Made by a program: the position numbers and the translations under genes | The notes under the pieces: model-generated | What the model was told of the DNA's origin: nothing | Database searches by the model: none | Seen by the model: the letters and a program-made list of their open reading frames with translations, nothing else | Assembly: GCF_000590925.1 (NCBI RefSeq) | Contig: NZ_CP004372.1 | Coordinates: 2,709,001 to 2,773,000 of the forward strand | DNA: 64,000 bases | Source: Roseibacterium elongatum DSM 19469 | GTDB taxonomy: Bacteria > Pseudomonadota > Alphaproteobacteria > Rhodobacterales > Rhodobacteraceae | Direction of reading: 5' to 3' | Shown here: positions 34,868 to 45,269 of the stretch, piece by piece | Position numbering within the stretch: the stretch's first letter is position 1 | How the letters are laid out: the number at the start of each line of letters is the position of its first letter

Positions 34868-36239
34868 ATGATGACCCAAGTCGATGCCGCCCGCCCACGC
34901 GCACCGCGCCGTCTGTTCCGCCCCGCCACCTGGGGCCTCGTGCTGGGCGCGGGCCTGATCCTGTCGGCCTGCGGCGATGAAACCATCCTGCCCGGCGAAC
35001 GCTTCGACACGCGGGTGCCGCTTGCCGAGACCGAACGCGGCGCGGTCGATACCGGGCCCACGGATGCGGCCCGCCCGATCAGCCTGCCGGCCGCGCGTGC
35101 GCTGTCGAGCTGGGGGATGCGGGGCTATGATGCGCAGAACCGCACGCCCCACGCCGCCCTTGGCGGCAGTCTGACCGAGGTCTGGACGACCGGGATCGGG
35201 CGCGGCAACTCGCGCCGCCTGCGCCTGACGGCGGATCCGGTGGCCGATGCGGGCCGTGTCTTTACCCTCGATGCCCAGGCCGGGCTGCAGGCGACCTCTC
35301 TCAGCTCGGGCGAGGCGCTGTGGCGCGTCAGCCTCGAACCCGGTTTCGACCGCGGTGGCAGCATTTCCGGCGGAGGGCTGGCCGTGGCCGGTGGCCGGCT
35401 CTTTGCGACCACGGGCTTTGGCGAGCTGGTCGCGCTCGACCCGGCCACGGGCAACGTGATCTGGCGCCAGCGGCTTGAGGCCGGGATCGGCGCGCCCACC
35501 GTGTCGGGCGGCACTGTCTATGTCGTCAGCCGCGACAACCGGGCTTGGGCCATCGACGCCGCCACCGGGCGTCTCGATTGGGAGGTGCCCTCGGCCCCGG
35601 CCCAGGCCGTTCTGGCCGGCGGGGCTGCCCCGGCGGTGACCGATCGCGTGGTGATCTTCCCCTTCGGCTCGGGCGAGTTGGTGGCCAGCCTGCGCAACAG
35701 CGGCGTGCGCCTGTGGTCCACGGCGGTGGCCGGCGGGCGGCTGGGTGTGGCCTATTCCAACATCAACGACATCACCGGCGATCCGGTCGTCCTGGGCGGC
35801 ACCGTCTATACCGGCAACCAGTCGGGCCGGGTGATCGCGCTGGACGCCGATACCGGGGCGCGGCGCTGGACCGCGATCGAAGGCAGCTATTCGCCGGTTC
35901 TGGTGGCGGGCGGCAGCCTGTTCTTCGTCTCGGACCGTAACGAGCTGATCCGCCTCGACGCCGCGAATGGCGCGCGTGTCTGGGGCACCGAATTGCCGCT
36001 TTATGTGCGCGAGCGCGAGCGTCGCCGCCGGGCGGTCTTTACCCATTACGGACCGATCCTGGCCGGGGGGCGGCTCTTGGTGGCCTCGGGGGAGTCGGCA
36101 ACTGCGCCTGTTCTCACCCGAATCCGGTCAGCTGCTGGGGACGGTGCGCTTGCGCGACGGGGCGGCGGCGGCGCCCATCGTCGTCAACGACACGCTGCTG
36201 GTCGTCACCGAAGACGGGCGCCTGAGCGCCTATCGCTGA
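34868..36239 (+). CDS. bamB: Outer-membrane assembly lipoprotein BamB (frameshift near the 3' end)
   Basis: About 457 codons. Lipobox LILSAC near residue 33-38, then repeated PQQ beta-propeller blades (e.g. GRVFTLDAQAGLQATSLSSGEALWR, GELVALDPATGNVIW, GRVIALDADTGARRW). BamB helps BamA insert outer-membrane proteins. The last blade (QLRLFSPESGQLLGTV...EDGRLSAYR) is in another frame; the shift lies in the G run 36088-36092, where one extra G suffices. Probably a sequence error. Confidence 0.92.
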
Positions 36240-36246
36240 GGCGGGA

Positions 36247-36879
36247 TCAGACCAACCAGCGGTCGCGCGCGGTATCGGAGACGCCGAGCCATCCGCCGAT
36301 CCGCCACGCGCCATAGCGGGCCAGATTGAACCAGATTGCCATGCTCTCGCGTACGAGTGACCAGGCGCGGGGCGTGTTGTGCAGCCGCGCGGCGGGAACC
36401 AGCGCGACATCCCGCTGGCCCATCAGCTGCGCGCTCGCCCAGGATCGCGGCAGGTGATAGGCCTCGGTAACAAGGATCACGCGCGCGCCCCGGGGCAGCA
36501 TCCGCGACGCGAAAAGGATGTTCTGGAGGGTCGAGGCCGCGCGCGGCTCGATCTGTGCGGCCCCTTCCGGCAGGTCTGCCACCTCGGCCATCGCCGCGGC
36601 AACGGTCACCGGCCGGCCACCACCGCTGAAGATGACCACCGGGGCCGCGCCGGCGCGGTACAGCGCGCCGCAGGTCTCGGCCCGAGAACGCGAGCCGTCG
36701 TCGGCGGTGGCGTCGTCGTTCAGACCGCTGCCAAGGCAGAGAATGGCATCGCCACGCGGCATCGACCGGTCCATCGGCCACAGAAACGTCCACAGGCAGA
36801 CAGCCGCCAGCGTCGCCAGCCAGATCAGACCAACTGCGCGCAATCCCCGCCCCACGCGCCGGACACCCGTGCCGCGCAT
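36247..36879 (-). CDS. YdcF/DUF218-family membrane-anchored protein
   Basis: 210 residues from ATG 36879. One helix (about 15-35), then the DUF218 fold: DAILCLGSGL, SRAETCGALYRAG, VIFSGGG, STLQNILFA and VILVTEAYHLPRS. Members include SanA and YdcF, linked to envelope integrity or S-adenosylmethionine binding. Lies eight bases after guaA on the same strand. A longer start at 36930 would overlap guaA and is less likely. Confidence 0.85.
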   Translation of the reverse strand: MRGTGVRRVGRGLRAVGLIWLATLAAVCLWTFLWPMDRSMPRGDAILCLGSGLNDDATADDGSRSRAETCGALYRAGAAPVVIFSGGGRPVTVAAAMAEVADLPEGAAQIEPRAASTLQNILFASRMLPRGARVILVTEAYHLPRSWASAQLMGQRDVALVPAARLHNTPRAWSLVRESMAIWFNLARYGAWRIGGWLGVSDTARDRWLV

Positions 36880-36886
36880 CAGCCGT

Positions 36887-38464
36887 TCACTCCCACTCGA
36901 TGGTGCCCGGCGGTTTCGAGGTGATGTCATAGGTCACCCGGTTTATGCCCTTGACCTCGTTGATGATCCGCGTCGCGGTTTCGCCCAGGAAGTCGTGGCT
37001 GAACGGGTAGTAGTCGGCGGTCATGCCGTCGACCGAGGTGACCGCCCGCAGGGCGCAGGCATAGTCATAGGTGCGCCCGTCGCCCATCACGCCCACCGTG
37101 CGCACGGGCAGGATGGCCACGAAGGCCTGCCAGATCTCGTCATAGAGGCCGTGCTTGCGAATCTGGTCGATATAGATGGCATCCGCCTTGCGCAGGATCT
37201 CCAGCTTGTCGCGGGTGATCTCTCCGGGGCAGCGAATGGCAAGGCCGGGGCCTGGAAAGGGGTGACGCCCGATGAACGACGCAGGCAGGCCCAGTTCGTG
37301 CCCCAGCGCGCGCACCTCGTCCTTGAACAGCTCCCGCAGCGGCTCGACCAGGCGCAACCCCATCTTCTCGGGCAGGCCGCCGACATTGTGATGCGACTTG
37401 ATCGTGACGGACGGGCCACCGCTGAACGACACCGATTCAATGACATCGGGGTAGAGCGTCCCCTGCGCGAGGAACTCGGCGCCTTCGATCTGGTCGGCGT
37501 ATTTCTGGAACACGTCGATGAACAGCTTGCCGATGGTCTTGCGCTTTGTTTCCGGGTCGGAAACGCCCTCGAGCGCGCCGAGGAACAACTCGGCTTCATC
37601 GGCGTGGATCAGCGGAATGTTGTAGTGATCGCGGAACATGCTGACCACTTCCTCGGCCTCGTTCTGCCGCAACAGGCCGTGATCGACGAAAACACAGGTC
37701 AGCTGGTCGCCGATCGCCTCGTGGATCAGCACCGCCGCCACGGAGGAATCCACGCCCCCCGACAGGCCGCAGATGACCTGGGCATCGCCCACCTGTTCGC
37801 GGATCAGGCGGATCGCCTCGTCGCGATAGGCGGCCATGGTCCAGTCGCCCTTGAACCCGGCCAGCCGGATGAAGTTCTCATAGAGCGTGCGGCCGTTCGG
37901 GGTGTGGTGCACCTCGGGGTGGAACTGCACGGCGAAGAAATTGCGCGCCAGATCGGCGGTGATGGCAAAGGGCGCACCCGGCGAGGTGGCGATCACCTCG
38001 AAGCCGGGGGCAAGGCGGCTGACATGGTCGCCATGGCTCATCCAGACCTGTTCGCGCCCTTCGAGGAACCATCCGGTCAGCAGGTCGATGCGCTTGTCCG
38101 CGGGTTCCACATAGGCGCGCCCGAATTCCGCCGTGCCCTCGCCGCGCAGCACCTCGCCGCCCAGCATCTGCATCATCACCTGCTGGCCGTAGCAGATGCC
38201 CAGGATCGGCACGCCCAGATCGAACACCTTTGCGGGCGGGCGGGGCGCGCCTTCGTCGATCACGCTGGCGGGACCACCGGACAGGATCACGGCCTTGGGC
38301 GCGAAATCGTCGAGAAAGGCGTCGGTGACGGATTGGAACGGGTGGATCTCGCAATAGACGTTCAACTCGCGCAGGCGGCGGGCGATCAGTTGCGTGACCT
38401 GGCTGCCGAAATCGATGATCAGCAGGCGTTCGTGATGGCGGGCGGGGTCAACGATGTCACTCAT
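36887..38464 (-). CDS. guaA: GMP synthase (glutamine-hydrolysing)
   Basis: 525 residues, complete. The class I amidotransferase domain (about 10-205) has the nucleophile in GICYGQQ and the His-Glu pair in FHPEVHHT; the ATP pyrophosphatase P-loop is [10 protein letters not shown] near 230; the ending [18 protein letters not shown] is the family C-terminus. It converts XMP to GMP, the last step of guanine nucleotide synthesis. An ydcF-like gene follows. Confidence 0.98.
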   Translation of the reverse strand: MSDIVDPARHHERLLIIDFGSQVTQLIARRLRELNVYCEIHPFQSVTDAFLDDFAPKAVILSGGPASVIDEGAPRPPAKVFDLGVPILGICYGQQVMMQMLGGEVLRGEGTAEFGRAYVEPADKRIDLLTGWFLEGREQVWMSHGDHVSRLAPGFEVIATSPGAPFAITADLARNFFAVQFHPEVHHTPNGRTLYENFIRLAGFKGDWTMAAYRDEAIRLIREQVGDAQVICGLSGGVDSSVAAVLIHEAIGDQLTCVFVDHGLLRQNEAEEVVSMFRDHYNIPLIHADEAELFLGALEGVSDPETKRKTIGKLFIDVFQKYADQIEGAEFLAQGTLYPDVIESVSFSGGPSVTIKSHHNVGGLPEKMGLRLVEPLRELFKDEVRALGHELGLPASFIGRHPFPGPGLAIRCPGEITRDKLEILRKADAIYIDQIRKHGLYDEIWQAFVAILPVRTVGVMGDGRTYDYACALRAVTSVDGMTADYYPFSHDFLGETATRIINEVKGINRVTYDITSKPPGTIEWE

Positions 38465-38514
38465 GGCCTGCCTCTATGCGACGTGGCGGGGTTGGACAAG
38501 ATGGCGCAAACGGA

Positions 38515-38545
38515 ACGGGCCCCGAAAGGGGCCCGCTCGGTCTTG
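38515..38545 (-). terminator. Terminator of the outer-membrane protein gene
   Basis: CGGGCCCC-GAAA-GGGGCCCG, a perfect eight-base stem with a GAAA/TTTC loop, downstream of the gene on the reverse strand. The T-run is weak. Confidence 0.7.
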
Positions 38546-38560
38546 GGGTTGTCGGATCGT

Positions 38561-39274
38561 TCAGAACTGGAACAGGACGCCGATTTCGACCGCAGTGAAG
38601 TTGAAATCGACTTCGGCAACATCACCACCCGCAACAGCGTATTCTTCTTCGCCGAAGGAATAGTGATTGATCCCGCCGCGCACACGCATGGATTCGCTCA
38701 CGGCATATTCCATGCCAAGCCCGATGGTGAAGCCCGTCACCGTCTCTTCGCTCCCGCCCGTGATGGGGCCAGGTGTCGAAACATCGACATTTGCCGCCGC
38801 AAGGCCAAGTGTGCCGTAGACCATCATTCGATCGCTGGCGAGGTAGCCAAGCCTACCGCTGAGAGCGGCCATTGCGTCGATCGCAATGTCGCAATCAAAA
38901 GTCGTGTTCGGGCACTCCTCCGAACCGTCGATGTCAACCGCCGAGAGGGCAAGCTCGCCACCATAAACGAGGTTGCCGCTTTGCATGCTGTAGCCAATGA
39001 TTCCGCTGATCATGTGCCCTTCGAGGTCACCCTCACCATCGGCCGGAAATCCAAGACCAGGCACTGCACTCGGCGGCACGAATTCCCCTTCGTAGATGCC
39101 ATGAGCAAAGCTGAGGCTGCCACCGACGTATACCCCCGTCCAGTCATAGACGGGCTCGGGGATGATGGTGACCGGCGGCGGCGGGGTTTCGACGACGCCA
39201 CCGGCGAAGGAGGCCGAGGTTGCCGCGACAAGGGCAACAGCGGAAGCGGAAAGGAGTTTGGTTACACGCTGCAT
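38561..39274 (-). CDS. OmpA-like beta-barrel outer-membrane protein
   Basis: 237 residues from ATG 39274 (GGGGG ribosome-binding sequence six bases upstream). Signal peptide of about 24 residues (LLSASAVALVAATSASFA), then DWTGVYVGGSLSFAHGIYEGEF and alternating hydrophobic strands, ending in VEIGVLFQF with the terminal Phe that BamA recognises. This is the small outer-membrane beta-barrel family common in alphaproteobacteria. Function unknown. Confidence 0.85.
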   Translation of the reverse strand: MQRVTKLLSASAVALVAATSASFAGGVVETPPPPVTIIPEPVYDWTGVYVGGSLSFAHGIYEGEFVPPSAVPGLGFPADGEGDLEGHMISGIIGYSMQSGNLVYGGELALSAVDIDGSEECPNTTFDCDIAIDAMAALSGRLGYLASDRMMVYGTLGLAAANVDVSTPGPITGGSEETVTGFTIGLGMEYAVSESMRVRGGINHYSFGEEEYAVAGGDVAEVDFNFTAVEIGVLFQF

Positions 39275-39561
39275 TATTTCCCCCAATGCACTAGGTGTTT
39301 CGTTTGACCTGATATTAACAAACCACTGGCGGTTGTGCTGCAATTGTTGACAGGTTGCAAAGATTTTCGGGGCATGCGTGCCCTTGCGGCAACATGTCTT
39401 GTAAGCGCCCGGAATCGGCCCGAAAATCGGTGCCCCGCGGGGCCTTCACGCCATTGGGCATGTCGCTTTCCCGCCGGAATTGCCGCAATCCGCCCGTGCA
39501 TGTTGGGCCGAACGGGCTAAAACGCGGCGAAACGGGGCTTTGCAGGCGGGAGGGATTCGGT

Positions 39562-41118
39562 ATGACCGAAGCCGAGGCAAAAGGGGCGCGCCGACGCGCG
39601 CGCGGCGCGGGTGGCGGCGCGGCCAGACGCGCCGCGCGCTCGGCTGTCAGCTTCGAGACCGCGCGCTTCATCGAGCGCAACATCCCCAATCTCGAGATGC
39701 TGTCGCAAGAGGCCCTGGAGATCATCGAGGAGAACGCCGAAACGATCCTCGAAGAGATCGGCGTCGCCTTCGTCGAGAACCCCGCCGCGCTGGAGCGCTG
39801 GAAACAGGCCGGGGCCGATGTCACAGGCGAGCGTGTACGGATCCCGCGCGGGCTGGCCCGGCAGCTTTGCGCCACGGCCCCCGCGCGCTTTACCCAGATC
39901 GCCCGCAACCGCGCCCGCGATGTCGAGATCGGCGGCGGCAGCCTTGTTCTGGCCCCGGTCTATGGCCCGCCCTTCGTGCGCGACTACCAGGACGGGCGGC
40001 GTTACGCGACGATGGCCGATTTCGAAAAGCTGGTGAAGCTGGGCTACATGTCCGAATGGCTCCACCACTCGGGCGGCACCGTGTGCGAGCCGACCGACGT
40101 GCCGGTCAACAAGCGCCATTTCGACATGCTCTATGCCCATATGAGCCTGTCGGACAAACCTTTCATGGGATCCGTCACCGACCCGTCGCGCGCACGCGAC
40201 TCGATCGAGATGGCGAAGATCCTGTTCGGCGACGCGGTGGTGGACGCGCATTGCGTGATGACCTCGCTCATCAACATCAACTCGCCGCTGACCTTCGACG
40301 CGACGATGATGGGCGCGCTGGAACACTACGCCGCCGCCGGGCAGGCCTGCATCATCTCGCCCTTCATCGTCGGCGGGGCGATGGCGCCGGTCTCGGTCAT
40401 GGGGACGCTGACGCAGGTTCTGGCCGAGGTTCTGGCCGGCGTCGCCTATTCCCAGCTGATCCGCCCCGGCGCGCCGGTGATCATGGGGGCCTTCGTCACC
40501 TCGATCGACATGAATTCGGGGGCGCCCACCTTTGGCACGCCCGAGGCCGCGCAGATCACCAATGGCGCAGGCCAACTGGCCCGGCGTCTTGGCCTGCCGT
40601 ATCGGTCGGGCGGGGGCTTCACCGGCTCGAAACTGCCCGATGCGCAGGCGGCTTATGAAAGCGCGAACACGCTGAACAACGCGCTGGTGTCGGGCGTGAA
40701 CTTCATGCTGCACGCCTGCGGCTGGCTGGAGGGCGGCCTGGTGTCGAGCCCCGAGAAATTCGTCATGGATGCCGACCAACTGGGCGCGCTGCACAAACTG
40801 GCCGCGGGCATCCCGACAGACGAGAACGCGCAGGCGATGGATGCGATCCGCGAAGTCGGGCCGGGCGGCCATTACCTTGGCTGCGCGCATACCCAGGCCA
40901 ATTACCAGACGGCGTTCTGGCGCACGAAACTGCTCGATTACAAACCCTTCGAGACCTGGGCCGAAGAGGGCGAGCGCAGCACCTACGAGCTGGCCACGCA
41001 GCGTGTGGCCAAGATGCTGGGCGATTACCAGCAGCCCGCGCTGGACCCCGCGGTGGACGAGGCGCTGAAGGATTACATCGCCCGGCGCAAGGCCGAGATG
41101 CCCGACGCCTTCATCTGA
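39562..41118 (+). CDS. MttB-family methylamine/betaine methyltransferase (no pyrrolysine)
   Basis: 518 residues. A basic Arg/Ala-rich N-terminus is followed by the MttB barrel (about 45-505): EENAETILEEIGVAF, GSVTDPSRARDS, FGTPEAAQITNGAGQLARRLGLP, GPGGHYLGCAHTQANYQTAFWRTKLLDYKPFETW. There is no in-frame TAG, so it is a non-pyrrolysine member. Characterised members demethylate quaternary amines such as glycine betaine, proline betaine or carnitine, with a corrinoid protein. No corrinoid protein gene lies beside it. Links with the sarcosine oxidase genes by pathway only. Confidence 0.9.
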   Translation: MTEAEAKGARRRARGAGGGAARRAARSAVSFETARFIERNIPNLEMLSQEALEIIEENAETILEEIGVAFVENPAALERWKQAGADVTGERVRIPRGLARQLCATAPARFTQIARNRARDVEIGGGSLVLAPVYGPPFVRDYQDGRRYATMADFEKLVKLGYMSEWLHHSGGTVCEPTDVPVNKRHFDMLYAHMSLSDKPFMGSVTDPSRARDSIEMAKILFGDAVVDAHCVMTSLININSPLTFDATMMGALEHYAAAGQACIISPFIVGGAMAPVSVMGTLTQVLAEVLAGVAYSQLIRPGAPVIMGAFVTSIDMNSGAPTFGTPEAAQITNGAGQLARRLGLPYRSGGGFTGSKLPDAQAAYESANTLNNALVSGVNFMLHACGWLEGGLVSSPEKFVMDADQLGALHKLAAGIPTDENAQAMDAIREVGPGGHYLGCAHTQANYQTAFWRTKLLDYKPFETWAEEGERSTYELATQRVAKMLGDYQQPALDPAVDEALKDYIARRKAEMPDAFI

Positions 41119-41141
41119 GGCATCGGGCGCGCCGGCATGGC

Positions 41142-41382
41142 TCATGCCGAGCGGGCGGCGGACAACAGCGCGCTCATCACCTGCACATGGCGGCGGGGCG
41201 AATAGCCCAGGCCCACCCCCCAGCCGCGCGGCATTCAGCGTCGCCTCTTCATCGAGCAGCGCCGGCACGGGCCGGCGCGCCGCGCGCCGATGGGCGCACC
41301 CCGATTGCGCGGCCAGGCTGGCGGCCTGAACCAGCAGGCCGGGACGGCGCATCGAGGCGAGGTGATTGGCAAGATCGGTCAT
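41142..41382 (-). CDS. DUF6477-like small protein (frameshifted)
   Basis: About 80 codons. Starts MTDLANHLASMRRPGLLVQAA and, after a shift, ends YSPRRHVQVMSALLSAARSA, the plan of the DUF6477 proteins of Rhodobacteraceae. The two halves are in different frames, joining at the C run 41216-41221; one base restores the frame. Function unknown. Convergent with the MttB gene. Confidence 0.7.
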
Positions 41383-41486
41383 GGAACCCTCCGGGCTGAG
41401 TCGCATCAAGGATGGGCCGAGCATGCGGCCTCGGGCCGGGGTGTTGCGCGATGCCGGTGCGGACCGTGCGCAATCCGCCATTTGTT

Positions 41487-41560
41487 TACGAAATCGAAAC
41501 AAATTTCGGGGTATCCACAGATTTTAACCAAACAGTAATCAATCCAAAGAAATCCTGACG
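41487..41560 (+). promoter_or_regulatory. AT-rich promoter region with a CtrA-like site
   Basis: The region before the DUF6456 gene is much richer in A/T than its surroundings. TTAACCAAACAGTAA (41523-41537) resembles the CtrA consensus TTAA-N7-TTAA, with one mismatch. Confidence 0.4.
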
Positions 41561-41593
41561 CTTGTCATTCGGACAAAGGACGAGGTGGGACAG

Positions 41594-42741
41594 ATGGATT
41601 TTGCGTCTGCACAGGACAAAGCGCTTTCCGGCATTGATGTGCCGGACTGGGTGCCTGTCGCGGCCTACCAGTACCTCGTTCATGTCGCCGGGGGGCAATC
41701 GCTCCGCCGGATCGCCGAAAGCTTCGGCCATGCGCCCTCGACCGTGTGTCGGCGGGTGCGCCGGATCGAGGCACGGCGCGATGATCCATTGCTGGACGAG
41801 GCGCTGGACGCCCTCGCCACAGAGGCATCTGCCCGCGGGCAGTCAGACAAGGAAGAACAGGAGCATTTGCGCATGGCAGCCCATTTCAAAAGCCCCGTCG
41901 TCACCGACGAGGCGACCATCATCCGAGAAGCGCGGCGCATTCTGCGGCGGCTTTGCGAAACCGGGGCTGTGCTGGCCGTGGCCCAGGACATGGACAAGGC
42001 CGTCGTGCGCGTACGGGCGAGGGGGGCGAACAGACCCGCACCGCCGTGGTCGACCGGCGCGTCGCGCAGGCCTTTGCCGTAAAGGACTGGATCGCCTGCC
42101 TCAAGACCGGCCGAATCGCCCGCTACGAGATCACGCGCGCCGGCAAATCGGCACTGAAGCGGATGATCGACGACGACCGCCGTCGCCGCCACGCCGCCCA
42201 GGGCTTTGCCGAGGCGCCATCGCGCTTTGCCGCGCAACACAGCCAGTTCGCCTCGGTGCCGGTCACCGACGAGGCGGGGCAACGCCGCCCCATGCGGGTG
42301 AATATCGCCGAGTCGCCCCTGGCGGGGCTGGCGCGGCGCAAGGGGCCGGACGGTCAGCCCTTTCTCGGACCCGATCTGGTGCAGGCCGGCGAGCGCCTGC
42401 GCGAGGATTTCGAGCGCGCCCAGATGGGCCCGCGCGTCGGCCAGAACTGGGACAGGTTCCTGACCGCCGGGGCCGATCGCGGCGGCTTTCTGGGCGACAG
42501 CGGCATTGGCGAGGGGCCGCGCGCCGCGCGTCAACGCGTGTCGGATGCGCTCGATGACCTCGGGCCGGGCCTGGCCGATGTGGTGATGCGCGTGTGCTGT
42601 TTCTGCGAAGGGATGGAACAGGCCGAGAAACGCCTGGGCTGGTCGGCGCGCTCGGGCAAGATCGTGCTCAAGATCGGCCTGCAACGCCTGCTGCGGCATT
42701 ACGAGGCCCGCCACGGCTTTGTGCCCGCTCTGCGCAACTGA
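41594..42741 (+). CDS. DUF6456-domain helix-turn-helix regulator (frameshifted)
   Basis: About 382 codons. N-terminal HTH (GQSLRRIAESFGHAPSTVCRRVRRIE, near 30-55), a variable middle, and a C-terminal DUF6456 domain (SPLAGLARRKGPDGQPFLGPDLVQAGERLREDFERA ... LGWSARSGKIVLKIGLQRLLRHY). The frame changes at the G run 42021-42026; removing one G restores it. The family is confined to alphaproteobacteria and poorly characterised. GAGGTGGGACAG precedes the ATG. The upstream DNA is unusually AT-rich. Confidence 0.85.
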
Positions 42742-42877
42742 GGGCCTGGCGGGGGCGCAGGGTCGGGTTTCGCGATCCGCGCAACCCGGCTGTGCGCCCA
42801 TGCCCCGTTACAATTGCCGCGAAACGCGTTAGATAGCGCTGCAAAGGCGGGCCCGCCGGCCCGCGCGGAGGAGAGTT

Positions 42878-43828
42878 ATGCGCGATCTCAAGATCCCCGA
42901 CCAGCGCCACCCCGAAAAGGCGCATCGCCCCGACAACGCCCAGCCCAAGAAACCGTCCTGGATCCGGGTCAAGGCCCCCACGGGCGAGGGCTACCGCGAG
43001 ACACACCGCATCATGCGCGAGCACAAGCTGGTCACCGTCTGCGAAGAGGCGGGCTGCCCCAATGCCGGCGAATGCTGGAGCCAGGGCCACGCCACCATGA
43101 TGATCATGGGCGATATCTGCACGCGCGGCTGTTCCTTCTGCAACATCGCGACGGGCCGGCCCGACGCGCTGGATGTGTTCGAACCGGGCCGCGTGGCCGA
43201 TGCGGTCAAGAAGCTGGGCCTGAACCATGTCGTGGTGACCTCGGTCGACCGTGACGATCTGGAGGATGGCGGCGCCGAGCATTTCGCGATGACGATCCGC
43301 GCCATCCGCAAGCAGGCGCCGGGCACGACCATCGAGATCCTGACACCGGACTTTCTGAAATGCGGGCCCGACGCGCTGGAAACGGTGGTGGCGGCGAAGC
43401 CGGATGTGTTCAACCACAACCTGGAAACCGTGCCGGGGCTCTATCCCTCGGTGCGGCCGGGCGCGCGCTATTTCCATTCCCTGCGCCTGCTGCAGCGGGT
43501 CAAGGAGCTGGATCCGTCGATGTTCACCAAGTCGGGCATCATGGTGGGCTTGGGCGAAGATCGCCAATCGGTCCTGCAGGTGATGGACGACATGCGCAGC
43601 GCGGATGTCGATTTCCTGACCATCGGGCAGTACCTGCAACCCACGCCCAAGCATCACGCGGTGGACCGTTTCGTGCATCCCGACGAGTTCGCCGCCTACG
43701 AAAAGGCCGCCTATGGCAAGGGGTTCCTGATGGTCTCGGCCACGCCGCTGACGCGGTCGAGCTACCATGCCGGCGACGATTTCGCCCGCCTGCGCGAGAA
43801 CCGCATGACGCGCCTCGGCCTAGTCTGA
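42878..43828 (+). CDS. lipA: Lipoyl synthase
   Basis: 316 residues, complete. Auxiliary cluster [13 protein letters not shown] (near 50-62) and radical-SAM cluster [10 protein letters not shown] (CxxxCxxC, near 83-90); [15 protein letters not shown], and [19 protein letters not shown]. It inserts two sulfur atoms into octanoyl domains of 2-oxoacid dehydrogenases. GGAGGAG precedes the ATG. lipB is not beside it. Confidence 0.98.
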   Translation: MRDLKIPDQRHPEKAHRPDNAQPKKPSWIRVKAPTGEGYRETHRIMREHKLVTVCEEAGCPNAGECWSQGHATMMIMGDICTRGCSFCNIATGRPDALDVFEPGRVADAVKKLGLNHVVVTSVDRDDLEDGGAEHFAMTIRAIRKQAPGTTIEILTPDFLKCGPDALETVVAAKPDVFNHNLETVPGLYPSVRPGARYFHSLRLLQRVKELDPSMFTKSGIMVGLGEDRQSVLQVMDDMRSADVDFLTIGQYLQPTPKHHAVDRFVHPDEFAAYEKAAYGKGFLMVSATPLTRSSYHAGDDFARLRENRMTRLGLV

Positions 43829-43906
43829 GCGGGGCGCGCGCCGGGCAAGACGGTCAAGCCGGGCAAGCTTCTTTCCCGGTCGGGATCGTGCCGCTAGGGT
43901 GGTGGC

Positions 43907-45262
43907 ATGATCCGGCCCGTTCTTTCCGCAATCGTGATATCGGCGACACTGGCGCTGCCTGCCGACGGGCAGAGCCTCGAGGACGCGCGCGCCGCGATCA
44001 TCCGCGGCGATGCCGAGGCGGCGCAGGCGCTGCTGTCGGACCTGATGGCGACGGGGGCACCCGAGGCGCTGGCACTGGCCGGGATCATGCTGCGCGACGG
44101 GCTGGGGGGCGAAGCCGACCTGGCGGGCGCCATGGCCTTGTTCGAAACCTCGTCCGAGGCCGGGTCGGTCACGGCGCTGGTGGCCTTGGGCCAGATCTAC
44201 CACCACGGCGCGCCTGGCGTGCCGGCCGATCCGCTGGCCGCGCAACGGCGCTATGAGGCCGCGATCGAGGCGGGCAGCGTCACCGCCCAGGCCAATCTTG
44301 CGGCGCTGATCGCCACGGGCGTCTTCGGTCCGCCCGACTGGGCGGCGTTGCGCAGGCTGGTTCAGGCCGCGATCGACGGCGGCAGCCGGACCGCCGAATT
44401 GCAGATGGCGGCGATGATGGCGCAGGGTCTTGGCGGCCCGCCCGAGCCGTTTCGCGCCCGCACCCTGACCGAGGACCTGGTGGCGCGATCGGTGCCCGGC
44501 GCCGCGCGCCTGCTGGCTCATATGATGGCGCAGGGCGTGGGCGGTCCGGTCGACGCCGAGGCCGCGCGCGCCCTGCTGCAAGACGCCATCGACGCGGGCG
44601 AGGGGGCCGCCGCGACCGATCTGGCGATGATGATGCAGGACACCGACCCCGACGCCGCCTTGCGCTGGTTCGCCCGTGCCGCCGAGATGGGCGATGGCTG
44701 GGCCGCGCTGCGTCTGGGGCAGCTTTTGTCGGATGGCCTGGCCGAGCCCCGGGACGACCTCGAACAGGCGCTGGACCTGTTTCGCCAGGCGCAACATTTC
44801 GGTCGGCCCGAGGGCAGCTACGCGCTGGCCATTCATCTGTGGGACGGGTTGGGCACCGACCCCGATCCGGTCGCCGCGCGGGCGGCGATGCAGCAGGCCG
44901 CTCAATGGGGGCATGCGGCGGCGCTGAACGATCTGGGCGTGATGCTGGAAACCGGCGTCGGCGGTCCGGTCGATCTGGTCGCGGCGCGGGATGCGTATCG
45001 GCGCAGCGCCGATGGGGGCTATGGTTTGGGCGCGTGGAACCTGGCCGATCTGCTGCTCAGCGCCACGACCCTGCCGGCGGACCCGGTCGAAGGCTATGCC
45101 TGGTGCCTGTGGGCCGTGGCCGCCGAACCCGACCCGACGCTGCAGGCCCGCCACCGCGCCAGTTGCGACGGCCATGCCCAGTTCCTGACCGAGGCCGTGA
45201 TCCGCGCCGCCGAGGCCCGATTTGCCGAGTTGCCCGACCCGCAGGGGCCGAGGGGCTTTTGA
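43907..45262 (+). CDS. Secreted Sel1-like repeat protein
   Basis: 451 residues. Signal peptide of about 21 residues (IRPVLSAIVISATLALPADG), then about eleven Sel1-type TPR units rich in ALAGIMLRDGLGGEADLAGAM-like motifs. It is probably a periplasmic scaffold for protein interactions. No catalytic features. It faces the cytochrome gene. Confidence 0.9.
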   Translation: MIRPVLSAIVISATLALPADGQSLEDARAAIIRGDAEAAQALLSDLMATGAPEALALAGIMLRDGLGGEADLAGAMALFETSSEAGSVTALVALGQIYHHGAPGVPADPLAAQRRYEAAIEAGSVTAQANLAALIATGVFGPPDWAALRRLVQAAIDGGSRTAELQMAAMMAQGLGGPPEPFRARTLTEDLVARSVPGAARLLAHMMAQGVGGPVDAEAARALLQDAIDAGEGAAATDLAMMMQDTDPDAALRWFARAAEMGDGWAALRLGQLLSDGLAEPRDDLEQALDLFRQAQHFGRPEGSYALAIHLWDGLGTDPDPVAARAAMQQAAQWGHAAALNDLGVMLETGVGGPVDLVAARDAYRRSADGGYGLGAWNLADLLLSATTLPADPVEGYAWCLWAVAAEPDPTLQARHRASCDGHAQFLTEAVIRAAEARFAELPDPQGPRGF

Positions 45263-45269
45263 CCCGGCC

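Noticed and set aside
36518-39307. A 929-codon open frame opposite guaA and the outer-membrane protein gene
   Set aside because: Antisense shadow; the reverse strand has unmistakable GMP synthase and a signal-peptide-bearing barrel.
39562-41118. Possible pyrrolysine (amber) codon in the MttB-family gene
   Set aside because: The frame is open for its full length with no in-frame TAG.
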